Source: FEN-1219 sp964457725
GTDB taxonomy: Bacteria; Pseudomonadota; Gammaproteobacteria; Steroidobacterales; Rariloculaceae
DNA: 64,000 nt
Assembly (NCBI GenBank): GCA_964457725.1
Contig: CAYWGQ010000002.1
Location: forward strand, 49,187-113,186
Reading direction: 5' to 3'
Shown here: positions 26,588-34,523 of the stretch, piece by piece
Position numbering within the stretch: the stretch's first letter is position 1
Layout: each line of letters opens with the position of its first letter
Translations under genes and position numbers: made by a program
Notes under the pieces: model-generated
What the model was told of the DNA's origin: nothing
Database searches by the model: none
Seen by the model: only the letters and a program-made list of their open reading frames with translations

Positions 26588-27463
26588 ATGGCAACCGTCG
26601 TACACGACCGGCCGCACGGCGAGCGTCGTTACCACGAGCGCCGGCGGAACTGGAATCCGGCGTTTCTCCGCTCCGACGGGATGCGCGTGTCCTGGGGCGG
26701 CGTCTTCAGCGGCGTCCTGATCGCCGTGGGGTTGCTGCTCTTGCTGACCGCGCTCGGCGTCGCCATCGGCATCTCGGCCGCCGATCCCGGGCAGACGGAC
26801 GCCGGCACGCTGGGCACCGGCGCGGGCATCTGGGGCGCACTGTCGTTGCTCGTCTCGCTGTTCGTCGGGGGAATGGCTGCGACGCGGCTCGCCGCGATCA
26901 CCGATCGGACGACCGGCTTCTTCGAGGGGGCGCTCGTCTGGGTCGTCGCGATGCTGCTGATGCTCTACATGGCGGGCAGCGGGATCAGCATGCTCGCGAG
27001 CGGCGCGTTCAGCATGCTCGGCGGCGCGACGCAGGCAATAGGCGCTGTCGCCGGGCAGGCGCAAGGCGTGAGCATCGACACCTCGGGAACGGTGCAGCAG
27101 ATCGCCGAGCGCCTCCGTGATCCGCAGACCGCGCAGCGGATCGCGAGCGTGACCGGCATGGAGGTCGGGCAGGTGCAGTCGACGCTCGACCAGACCGCGC
27201 AGCGCGTCGAGGCGAACGCGAACGATCCGGCGCGAGCCGCGCAGGAGGCGCAGCGCGGCGTCGCGCAGCTGATGCAGCAAGCGCAGCAGAGCGGCGCGCT
27301 CGCCAGGCAGGCGGAGCAGGTGCAGCCGGAGGCGACGGCCGCGGCGTGGATCACGTTCGGCGCGCTGCTCCTGTCGCTCGCGGCCGCCGTGATCGGCGCA
27401 ATGGTCGGGCGAAGGCAAGCGGAGTCGCGGCTGAGCCAGCCGCAGGCGACTGCGGCCGCTTAA
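26588..27463 (+). CDS. Membrane protein, PhnA-like (four helices)
   Basis: A 291-residue inner-membrane protein. A basic N terminus is followed by helices near residues 36-62, 78-100, 112-140 and 252-274. Between helix 3 and helix 4 lies an Ala/Gln-rich soluble region (150-248) with coiled-coil character. The RVSWGGVFSGV start resembles proteins loosely annotated PhnA-like in other Proteobacteria. The function is unknown. It starts 11 bases after the GDSL hydrolase gene with a strong ribosome site GAGGAGAGAGG, so the two are likely cotranscribed. Confidence 0.65.
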   Translation: MATVVHDRPHGERRYHERRRNWNPAFLRSDGMRVSWGGVFSGVLIAVGLLLLLTALGVAIGISAADPGQTDAGTLGTGAGIWGALSLLVSLFVGGMAATRLAAITDRTTGFFEGALVWVVAMLLMLYMAGSGISMLASGAFSMLGGATQAIGAVAGQAQGVSIDTSGTVQQIAERLRDPQTAQRIASVTGMEVGQVQSTLDQTAQRVEANANDPARAAQEAQRGVAQLMQQAQQSGALARQAEQVQPEATAAAWITFGALLLSLAAAVIGAMVGRRQAESRLSQPQATAAA

Positions 27464-27471
27464 AGAGGCGT

Positions 27472-27486
27472 GCCGGGTCCCCCGGC
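27472..27486 (+). terminator. GC-rich hairpin after the membrane protein gene
   Basis: GCCGGG, loop TCC, CCCGGC, nine bases after the stop. There is no T tract, so termination is uncertain. It separates the preceding unit from the stressosome operon. Confidence 0.25.
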
Positions 27487-27675
27487 GGCGTTCGGTCGCC
27501 ACGCCCTGGCTCGATCGCAAACATTGGGAGCGCTGCGGGCGCCGGGAACATTGCCCGGGGTCCGCGCGCTCCCGTACTCTGTTACAGTGCCCCGTCGTCG
27601 CGGCCCCGCGCGACGATTTCCCTTCCTTCTCGAACGGCTGCCGTCCGGCGGCACGACCGGTCACGCGGAGAAACC

Positions 27676-28527
27676 ATGGCGAAGTCGACGATAGCGCGCA
27701 TCGTGGATGAACAGCGGAGCGACTTACTCGAGCGATGGCTCGAGGTGCAGCAGTCCGCGCTGAAGGGGGCCGGGCTCGGAGAGAAACAGCGCAGAAAGGA
27801 CGCGGAGGACTTTCTGCGGCCGTTCGCCGCCGCGCTCGGCAGCGGCAATGCCGACGTCAACTCGAGCGAGTGGAGCGAGATGCGGAACACGCTCGCCGAC
27901 CTGTCGCGATCCCGTGCGAGGCTCGGCGCGACGCCGACGGAGACGGCCTGGTTCGTCCTCTCGCTGAAGCAGCCGCTGTTCATGCTGCTCCAGCGCGAGC
28001 TGGCGGAGCCGACGCGCCTCGCCGAGGAGCTTTGGACCTGCACGTCGCTGCTCGACGGCCTCGCTCTCTTCACGACCGAGGTGTTTCAGAAGAGCCGCGA
28101 GGACATGATCGCGCGGCAGCAACAGGAGCTGCTCGAGCTCTCGACGCCGGTCACGCGGCTCTGGGAAGGAATCCTCGCCGTGCCGCTGATCGGCACGCTC
28201 GACAGCGCGAGGACGCAGGTCGTCATGGAGTCCCTGCTGCAGGAGGTCGTGAACACGGGTGCATCGATCGCGGTCATGGACATCACCGGGGTGCCCGCGG
28301 TGGATACGCTGGTCGCACAGCATCTGCTGAAGACCGTTGCAGCGGCGAAGCTGATGGGCGCCGAATGCGTGATCAGCGGTATACGCCCGCAGATCGCGCA
28401 AACCGTCGTGCACCTCGGCGTCGACTTGGGCGACGTGGTGACGAAGGCGACACTCGCCGACGCGTTCCGCTACGCACTCGGCCGCGTGGGTTACCGGATC
28501 GTGCCGGCCGCGACGGGCGCTGCGTAG
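27676..28527 (+). CDS. rsbR: Stressosome sensor RsbR (globin-like N terminus plus STAS)
   Basis: A 283-residue RsbR protein. Residues 1-150 form the all-helical non-heme globin-like sensor, and residues 160-275 form the STAS domain. Likely RsbT phosphorylation sites are the threonine in AVDTLVA (near 213) and the one in RPQIAQT (near 247), as in known RsbR proteins. With RsbS it should build the stressosome shell in the cytoplasm. It is the first gene of an operon with rsbS (5 bases), rsbT, a phosphatase and two kinases. The ATG follows GCGGAGAAACC. Confidence 0.9.
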   Translation: MAKSTIARIVDEQRSDLLERWLEVQQSALKGAGLGEKQRRKDAEDFLRPFAAALGSGNADVNSSEWSEMRNTLADLSRSRARLGATPTETAWFVLSLKQPLFMLLQRELAEPTRLAEELWTCTSLLDGLALFTTEVFQKSREDMIARQQQELLELSTPVTRLWEGILAVPLIGTLDSARTQVVMESLLQEVVNTGASIAVMDITGVPAVDTLVAQHLLKTVAAAKLMGAECVISGIRPQIAQTVVHLGVDLGDVVTKATLADAFRYALGRVGYRIVPAATGAA

Positions 28528-28532
28528 CCGCA

Positions 28533-28904
28533 ATGGAAAGAATCCCGATCCTTCGGCTCGGAACGACGCTCCTCGTGAGCATCCAGGTGGACTTGCACGA
28601 TCGGATGGCGATGCAGCTGCAGCACGACCTCACCGACCAGATCGTCAAGACCGGAGCGAAGGGCGTGCTGATCGACATCTCCGCCCTCGAGGTCGTCGAT
28701 TCCTTCATCGGCCGTATGCTCGGCAACTTGACCGCCATGTCGCGCGTGCTCGATGCCGACACGGTCGTCGTCGGCATGCGGCCCGCGGTAGCAATCACGC
28801 TCGTCGAGCTCGGACTCGAGCTCTCCGGCGTCAGGACGGCCTTGAACGTCGAGCGCGGCATGCAGCTTCTCGGAGACTCGAAATTTGCGCGTACTCAAGG
28901 ATGA
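28533..28904 (+). CDS. rsbS: Stressosome scaffold RsbS (STAS protein)
   Basis: A 123-residue single STAS domain protein. The conserved serine in VVDSFIGRM (near 58) is the expected RsbT phosphorylation target whose modification releases RsbT. Length and pattern match RsbS. It starts five bases after rsbR and overlaps the rsbT start by twenty bases. Confidence 0.9.
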   Translation: MERIPILRLGTTLLVSIQVDLHDRMAMQLQHDLTDQIVKTGAKGVLIDISALEVVDSFIGRMLGNLTAMSRVLDADTVVVGMRPAVAITLVELGLELSGVRTALNVERGMQLLGDSKFARTQG

Positions 28905-29289
28905 GACGTATGAGCTCTCCGTCTCCGACGACATCGTTCGCGTGCGTCAAAGAGCCCGCGCATGGGCTGTCGAAATCGGCTTTTCGCTGGTGGACCAGAC
29001 CAAGATCGTCACCGCGGCGAGCGAGCTCGCCCGTAACACCGTCGAGCACGGTGGCGGCGGCACCGCGCGGTTTCGGCACGTCGTCGACGGCCACCGCAGC
29101 GGGCTGCGGCTCGATTTCGTGGACTCGGGACCGGGTATCCCCGACGTGGAGCTTGCGCTGCGGGACGGCTATTCGACCGGGACGGGCCTCGGATTGGGGC
29201 TGTCGGGCTCGCGTCGGCTGATGAGCGAGTTCGAGATCGAGTCGAGCGTGGGCACGGGCACCCGCGTGAGCGTCACGCGATGGAGATGA
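28885..29289 (+). CDS. rsbT: Stressosome switch kinase RsbT
   Basis: A 134-residue serine/threonine kinase of the GHKL fold. The N box ASELARNTVEHG carries the Mg-binding asparagine (near 51), the G1 box is DSGPGIPD, and the G2 box is GTGLGLGLSG. It phosphorylates RsbR and RsbS, then leaves to switch on a downstream partner. The start codon is TTG inside the end of rsbS, consistent with translational coupling. No sigma-B, RsbV or RsbW gene is nearby, so the released RsbT probably acts on the kinases downstream. Confidence 0.88.
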   Translation: MRVLKDETYELSVSDDIVRVRQRARAWAVEIGFSLVDQTKIVTAASELARNTVEHGGGGTARFRHVVDGHRSGLRLDFVDSGPGIPDVELALRDGYSTGTGLGLGLSGSRRLMSEFEIESSVGTGTRVSVTRWR

Positions 29290-30299
29290 GCACCACGGCG
29301 ATCCGCATCGGCGACCGGTCGAACGTTGCGGAGGTGCGGCGGGCGGCTCGGACGCACGCGGAACGGCTCGAGTGGCGCGAGGGCGACCGCGGCGATTGCG
29401 AGATCGTCGCGACCGAGCTGGCAACCAACATCGTCAAGCACGCGAGCGAGGGCGCCGTCGCCGTGACGAGCTGGGCGGAAGGCGACGCGGGCGTCGTGCT
29501 CGTCACCGCGATCGATCGCGGCCCCGGCATGAACGTCGAGCGTTGTCTCGAGGACGGCTACTCGACGGCTGGCTCGGCCGGCATCGGGCTCGGCGCGGTG
29601 CGGCGGCTTTCGAGCGCCGGCTTCGACTCGACCGAGGACGGCACCGTCATCGTCGCGGAGCTGCGGCATCCTACCGGAGCGGCCAGGAGGGCCGGGATCC
29701 TCGAGGTCGCGCGCGCGAGCCCGCCCCTCGAGGTCGGCGGCCTCGTGATGCCGATGGAGCGCGAGGCCGTCAGCGGCGATGCTTGGGCGTGCCGTCGCCG
29801 GGACGGGAGTCTCGCGGTGCTCGTCAGCGACGGCCTCGGACATGGACAGGCCGCGCACGAAGCGTCGATGCGTGCGATACGCGAGTTTTGCGAGGCCGCA
29901 TGGCGCACGCCTCGCGAGGGCCTCGAAACCATTCATCGCGTACTGCGCTCGACCCGCGGCGCGGCTTGTGCGCTTGCGCTGATCGAGCCCGAGCGCGCGA
30001 TCGTACGATTCTGCGGAGTCGGCAACATCTCGGCGAGCCTCGTCGATGCCGACGAGACGCGCCACTTGGTGTCGCAGAACGGCATCCTCGGCGCGATGGT
30101 GCCGCGCCTGACCGAGTTCGAGTACCCGTGGTCCGGAACGGCGAGCCTCGTGCTGCACAGCGACGGGATCAACTCGCGCTGGCATCCGCGCCGCTGGCCC
30201 GGCCTATGGCGGCGGCATCCGGCGCTGATCGCAGCCGTGCTGTATCGCGACTGCGCGCGCGGGAACGACGACGTGGTTGCAGTGGTCGTGCACCCATGA
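29280..30299 (+). CDS. Fused RsbT-like ATPase and SpoIIE/RsbX-type phosphatase
   Basis: A 339-residue protein. Residues 1-130 form a GHKL ATPase like RsbT/RsbW with an intact N box (ATELATNIVKHA) and DRGPGM box. Residues 145-339 form a PP2C-type phosphatase with metal aspartates in SGDAWAC, SDGLGHG and the final GNDD. It should dephosphorylate RsbR/RsbS and reset the stressosome, as RsbX does. The start could be 29280 or, as an ATGA overlap with the rsbT stop, 29286. Similar fusions are known behind rsbT in Gram-negative stressosome operons. Confidence 0.85.
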   Translation: MEMSTTAIRIGDRSNVAEVRRAARTHAERLEWREGDRGDCEIVATELATNIVKHASEGAVAVTSWAEGDAGVVLVTAIDRGPGMNVERCLEDGYSTAGSAGIGLGAVRRLSSAGFDSTEDGTVIVAELRHPTGAARRAGILEVARASPPLEVGGLVMPMEREAVSGDAWACRRRDGSLAVLVSDGLGHGQAAHEASMRAIREFCEAAWRTPREGLETIHRVLRSTRGAACALALIEPERAIVRFCGVGNISASLVDADETRHLVSQNGILGAMVPRLTEFEYPWSGTASLVLHSDGINSRWHPRRWPGLWRRHPALIAAVLYRDCARGNDDVVAVVVHP

Positions 30300-32386
30300 C
30301 GCCCCTCTTTCGCGCGTCGTTCGGCCCGGAGCCGGACCTGATCGAGATTCGCCGGGTGACGCGCACGGTCACGCGCGTGCTCGGGTACGACTATCGCGAT
30401 CAGATCAGGATTGCGACCGGCGTGTCCGAGCTCGTGCGCGCGGCGCTCGACACGGATCGCCGGGATGGCGGCTCGGTCGAGCTCGCCGTGATCGATGACA
30501 CGGAGCCGCAGCTGTTCGCCGTGTCCGTTTCAGGCGCCGGGCTCGCAGCCGCCCCCGGGTCGAGCGCCTACGCGAGCGCGGCGGCCGCCGAGCGGCTGCT
30601 CGATCGTTTCGCACGGGCATCGGCCGACGAGCCGACGACGTGGCGGGCGTGCCGCGCGCTGCCCGCCGACACACCGCGAATCACGCCTTCCCGCGTCGCC
30701 GTCATCCGTGCGCAGCTTGCGCCGGCGCCGCGCGATCGCGACCGCGAGGAGCTCGAACGGCAGACTCGCGACCTCTCGGCGGCGTTGCTCGAGCTCGATG
30801 CAAAGCAGCAAGAGCTCGTTCGTCTGAACACCGAGCTCGCCGACACGAACCGCGGCGTCATGGCGCTCTACGCCGAGCTCGATGAGCGCGCGAATCACCT
30901 GCGCCGGGCGAACGAGCTGAAGTCGCGGTTTTTCTCCTACATCAGCCACGAGTTCCGCACTCCGTTGAGCTCGATCGTAGCCCTGTCCCGGTTGCTCCTC
31001 GGGCGCACGGACGGCGAGCTCAACGACGAGCAGGACAGGCAGGTGCGGCTGATTCGCGACAGCGCGTCGGAGCTGCTCGATCTCGTCGGTAACCTGCTCG
31101 ACCTCGCGAAGGCCGACGCCGGGAAGGTGGACGTCACTGTCACGCGGTTCTCGCTCGTCGCGCTCTTCGGTGCGCTGCGCGGCATGATCCGGCCGCTGCT
31201 CGGAACGTCCTCCGTGCGCCTCGAGTTCGCTCCGGTCGAGCGCTTACCGCCGCTCATCACCGACGAGGGCAAGCTCGCGCAGATCCTGCGCAACTTTTTG
31301 TCGAATGCGGTCAAGTTCACCGAGCGGGGCGAGATCACGGTGACCGCGGACGTAGTACCGGCGGGGACCGCGCCGGCACCCGGGCGCGATCTCGTGGCCG
31401 AGGAGAGCGTTCTCTTCTGCGTCTCCGATACCGGCATCGGTATCCGTCCGGAGGACCAGGGGACGATCTTCGACGAGTTCTCGCAGGTGAGGCACGGCTT
31501 GCAGCGTCGAGTGCGCGGCACGGGTCTCGGCCTCTCGCTCTGCCGCAAGTTGGCGGCGCTCCTCGGCGGCGACGTGTGGATGACGAGCGCCGTCGGCCGC
31601 GGCTCGCAGTTCTACTGCCTCGTGCCTCGTGTGCACCGGCGCGCGGAGGAAGAGGGCGGATGGTCGGCCGTGCACGGCGTTCCGCTGCTGCTCGTCGCGG
31701 GCGACACTGAACGCCTCGCGTTGCTCGAGAACGCGTTCGCGGACACTCCGTTCCACGTCGTGCCGGTCGTCTCCGGGGAGCTGACCGAGGAGCGAGTCGG
31801 CGCGATCGCTCCGGTCGGAGCCGTCGTCGATGCGCACGAGGGCTGCTCGCCGGACGAGCTGCTGCTCCGCCGCTTGCAGGTCCCGATCCTCGCAGGACCG
31901 CTCCGCGGCGAGCCGGTGGATGCGCTCGTGCCTGCAACGTATCGCGCAGCCGCGCCGGGCAGACCGGGGTGCGTGCTCGTCGTCGACGACGATCGCCGTT
32001 TCCTGACCGTGATCGAGCGGAGCCTGCACGGGCTGTGCGACGAGGTCGTCGCGACCGAGGATCCGCACGAGGCGCTCGCCGTCGCGGGGGACGGCCGGGC
32101 GGATTGCGCGATCCTCGATTTGCTGATGCCGAGCGTCGACGGCTTCGAGCTCCTCGCGAGACTGCGGGCGGGCTCGCAGACGGCGAAGATGCCGATCGTC
32201 ATCTGCAGCTCCAAGGCGTTGACGCCGGAAGAGCGAACGCTGCTGCACCGGCAGCACACGAGCTTCATCGCGAAGGACGAGCTCGTGCCGGAGCGGCTCG
32301 AGATCGCGCTGCTCGAGGCGCGCTTGAGCGCCGCCGCGCTCGAGCGTGTGCCGCTCGACGGCTCGCGGGGGGCGGAGGTGCGATGA
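30296..32386 (+). CDS. Hybrid histidine kinase with RsbT-like N-terminal domain
   Basis: A 696-residue cytoplasmic kinase without membrane segments. Residues 1-130 look like another RsbT-type ATPase, but the N box reads SELVRAAL with the asparagine lost, so it is probably non-catalytic. A coiled coil (145-205), HisKA with His218 (SHEFRTPL), a GHKL ATPase (SNAVKFT, DTGIGI, GTGLGLSL), a decayed receiver-like segment (about 455-555) and a complete receiver (560-680, phospho-Asp in ILDLLMP) follow. The start overlaps the phosphatase stop (ATGA). It likely reads the stressosome state through its RsbT-like domain; that is inference. Confidence 0.87.
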   Translation: MTPLFRASFGPEPDLIEIRRVTRTVTRVLGYDYRDQIRIATGVSELVRAALDTDRRDGGSVELAVIDDTEPQLFAVSVSGAGLAAAPGSSAYASAAAAERLLDRFARASADEPTTWRACRALPADTPRITPSRVAVIRAQLAPAPRDRDREELERQTRDLSAALLELDAKQQELVRLNTELADTNRGVMALYAELDERANHLRRANELKSRFFSYISHEFRTPLSSIVALSRLLLGRTDGELNDEQDRQVRLIRDSASELLDLVGNLLDLAKADAGKVDVTVTRFSLVALFGALRGMIRPLLGTSSVRLEFAPVERLPPLITDEGKLAQILRNFLSNAVKFTERGEITVTADVVPAGTAPAPGRDLVAEESVLFCVSDTGIGIRPEDQGTIFDEFSQVRHGLQRRVRGTGLGLSLCRKLAALLGGDVWMTSAVGRGSQFYCLVPRVHRRAEEEGGWSAVHGVPLLLVAGDTERLALLENAFADTPFHVVPVVSGELTEERVGAIAPVGAVVDAHEGCSPDELLLRRLQVPILAGPLRGEPVDALVPATYRAAAPGRPGCVLVVDDDRRFLTVIERSLHGLCDEVVATEDPHEALAVAGDGRADCAILDLLMPSVDGFELLARLRAGSQTAKMPIVICSSKALTPEERTLLHRQHTSFIAKDELVPERLEIALLEARLSAAALERVPLDGSRGAEVR

Positions 32387-33522
32387 CCGGCAAATCGCTC
32401 GCACGCGGCCTCGTTCTCGTCGTCGACGATACGGCGGCGTCGCGTTACGTGAACGCGCGGACGCTTCGCTCGGCCGGTTTCGAGACGCTCGAGGCCGGCA
32501 CCGGGGCCGAGGCGCTCGAGCTCGCGCGGCGGGAGCTGCCGGAGCTCGTGCTCCTCGACATCAAGCTGCCCGACTTCGACGGGTTCGAAGTCTGCCGTCG
32601 GCTGCGCGAGGACCCCGCGACTGCCTCGATGGCCATCGTGCAAATCTCCGCGACCTTCGAGTCGGCCGAGTATCAGGTTCGCGGGCTCGAGGGCGGGGCC
32701 GACACGTTTCTGCTTTCGCCGGTCGAGCCGACAGTGCTCGTCGCGAACGTGCGCGCGATGCTGCGTCTCAGGCGGGCGGAGGGAGAGCTGCGCGAGTTCG
32801 ACAAACGCAAGGACGAGTTTCTGGCAACCGTCGCGCACGAGCTGCGCAACCCGCTCGCGCCGCTGCGCTACTGCCTGCACATGCTCGAGGGCTCGCGAGA
32901 GCCGCCGCTGCTCGAGCACTGCTTGCCGATCATGCGGCGGCAGACGGAGCATCTGGTCCGGCTCGTCGACGACCTCACCGACATGAGCCGGATCACACAG
33001 AACAAGCTTCGCCTGCGGCTCGAGCGGGTGGATCTCGCGCAAACCATCGGCGCGGCCATCGAGGCGCAGCGCCCGGAGATCGAGGCGAACGGGCTCGCGC
33101 TCGAGGTCGCGTTGCCGAGCGAGCGGCTCGAGGTGCGCGCCGATCCCGTACGGCTCGCGCAAGTGTTCGGCAACCTGCTCGCGAACGCGGTGAAATACAC
33201 GCCCTCGGGCGGGCACGTACGGGTCGGTGCACGGCTCGAGTCGCCCGATCAGGTCGCCGTCATCGTGCAGGACGACGGACGTGGCATCGAGGCCGAGAGC
33301 CTCGAGCGCATCTTCGACCTATTCGTGCAAGTCGGCGACGGCGGCAAGGGGCTCGGTATCGGCCTCGCGCTCGTCGCGCGGCTCGTGTCGATGCACGGCG
33401 GGTCGGTCGAGGCGCACAGCGACGGCGTCGGGCGCGGCAGCACGTTCACGGTGCGCCTTCCGCTCGCTGCGCGGGCGAGCGCAAGCGCTCACGTCTCGAA
33501 CATCCGCCACTCCGGCATGTAG
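32383..33522 (+). CDS. Response regulator-histidine kinase (REC-HisKA-HATPase)
   Basis: A 379-residue protein with a receiver domain first (Asp15/Asp16, phospho-acceptor Asp59 in LLDIKLP). The usual conserved lysine is serine (FLLSPVEP). HisKA with His152 (AHELRNPL) and a GHKL ATPase follow (ANAVKYT near 263, DDGRGI, GLGIGLAL). It has no membrane region. The start overlaps the previous kinase stop (ATGA), making a relay pair: the upstream receiver or kinase may feed this one. The C-terminal tail overlaps the opposing ATP-grasp gene by 34 bases. No DNA-binding or diguanylate output domain is present in the operon. Confidence 0.87.
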   Translation: MTGKSLARGLVLVVDDTAASRYVNARTLRSAGFETLEAGTGAEALELARRELPELVLLDIKLPDFDGFEVCRRLREDPATASMAIVQISATFESAEYQVRGLEGGADTFLLSPVEPTVLVANVRAMLRLRRAEGELREFDKRKDEFLATVAHELRNPLAPLRYCLHMLEGSREPPLLEHCLPIMRRQTEHLVRLVDDLTDMSRITQNKLRLRLERVDLAQTIGAAIEAQRPEIEANGLALEVALPSERLEVRADPVRLAQVFGNLLANAVKYTPSGGHVRVGARLESPDQVAVIVQDDGRGIEAESLERIFDLFVQVGDGGKGLGIGLALVARLVSMHGGSVEAHSDGVGRGSTFTVRLPLAARASASAHVSNIRHSGM

Positions 33523-34523
33523 TTGAGCCCCAGCCTGACGATCCGCGCGATCAGCGCCTCGTAGTCGATACCGGCGGCGGCGGCGGACTCCGCGAGATCT
33601 TCGCCCATCGCGAGCTCCGGGTTCGCGTTCGCCTCGAGCACGAAGACACGCCCGTCCTCGCGGAGCCGCACGTCCATTCGCGCGAAGCCGCTCATGTAGA
33701 GCGCACGGTAGACGCGCTTCGCGAGCTTGGCGAGCCGCTGCTCGACGTCGGCGGGCAAGTCCGCCGCGCGGCCCGTCGTGATGCCGTGCTTCTCCCGATA
33801 CTTGCGGTCCCATTTGACCTTGCGGGTCGCGATGCCGGTCTGCACCTTCGAGAGCGTGCCGAAGTCCATCTCCCATGCGGGCAGGGCCGTCAGCCGCGTG
33901 TTGCCGAGCACGCCGATATAGAGCTCGCGGCCGTCGATGTACTCCTCGACCAGCGCGTCCGATTGCACGTGCTCGTGGATGAATTCGACGCGCTCTTTCA
34001 GGCTGCGCATGTCCTCGACGATCGAGGCCTGCGAGATCCCGAGCGACGCCTCCTCGGTGGCCGACTTCACGATCAGCGGAAAGTCGAGCCGCTTCGGCTC
34101 GACGAATCGGCGTCCGTAGGGGAAGAGCCGGAAGGCGGGCGTCGCGATTCGATGCCACGCGAGCATCTGCTTCGTCAGCACCTTGTCGCGGGACATCATC
34201 ATCCCGCGGGGATTGCAGCCGGTGTAAGGCTGGCGCATGAGCTCGAGGTGTGCGACGACGTAGGAGTCGTACGACGCGATCCCCGAGAACTCGTTCAGCA
34301 GGTTGAACACGAGGTCCGGCCGCCACTCGGCGAGCGCTTCGGACAGCACGGAGAGCCGGTCGCCGAGCCCGAGCGGCCGCACGTCGTGGCCGAGGTCCGA
34401 AAGCGTCGTCAGCACGTCGTACTCGGTGCGGAACGGCTCGATTTCCTCGTCCGTCAGGGAGTCGGCGTTGTCCGGCGGCACGAGATCCTCGTGCACGAGC
34501 AGCAGTATCTTCAATCGCTTCAT
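33489..34523 (-). CDS. ATP-grasp ligase, RimK/D-Ala-D-Ala ligase-like
   Basis: A 344-residue ATP-grasp enzyme. An N-terminal preATP-grasp segment (KILLLVHEDLVPP) includes the FNLLNEFSG motif near residue 75. The ATP-binding core has FPLIVKSATEEAS, LVEEYIDGRELYIGVLG and the metal-binding VLEANANPEL near 305. Such enzymes join a carboxylate to an amine through an acyl phosphate. The substrate is not D-Ala by context, since no cell-wall genes are near. Its start overlaps the stop of an upstream metallopeptidase gene by four bases, pointing to a peptide ligation/cleavage pair. Confidence 0.82.
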   Translation of the reverse strand: MKRLKILLLVHEDLVPPDNADSLTDEEIEPFRTEYDVLTTLSDLGHDVRPLGLGDRLSVLSEALAEWRPDLVFNLLNEFSGIASYDSYVVAHLELMRQPYTGCNPRGMMMSRDKVLTKQMLAWHRIATPAFRLFPYGRRFVEPKRLDFPLIVKSATEEASLGISQASIVEDMRSLKERVEFIHEHVQSDALVEEYIDGRELYIGVLGNTRLTALPAWEMDFGTLSKVQTGIATRKVKWDRKYREKHGITTGRAADLPADVEQRLAKLAKRVYRALYMSGFARMDVRLREDGRVFVLEANANPELAMGEDLAESAAAAGIDYEALIARIVRLGLNYMPEWRMFET

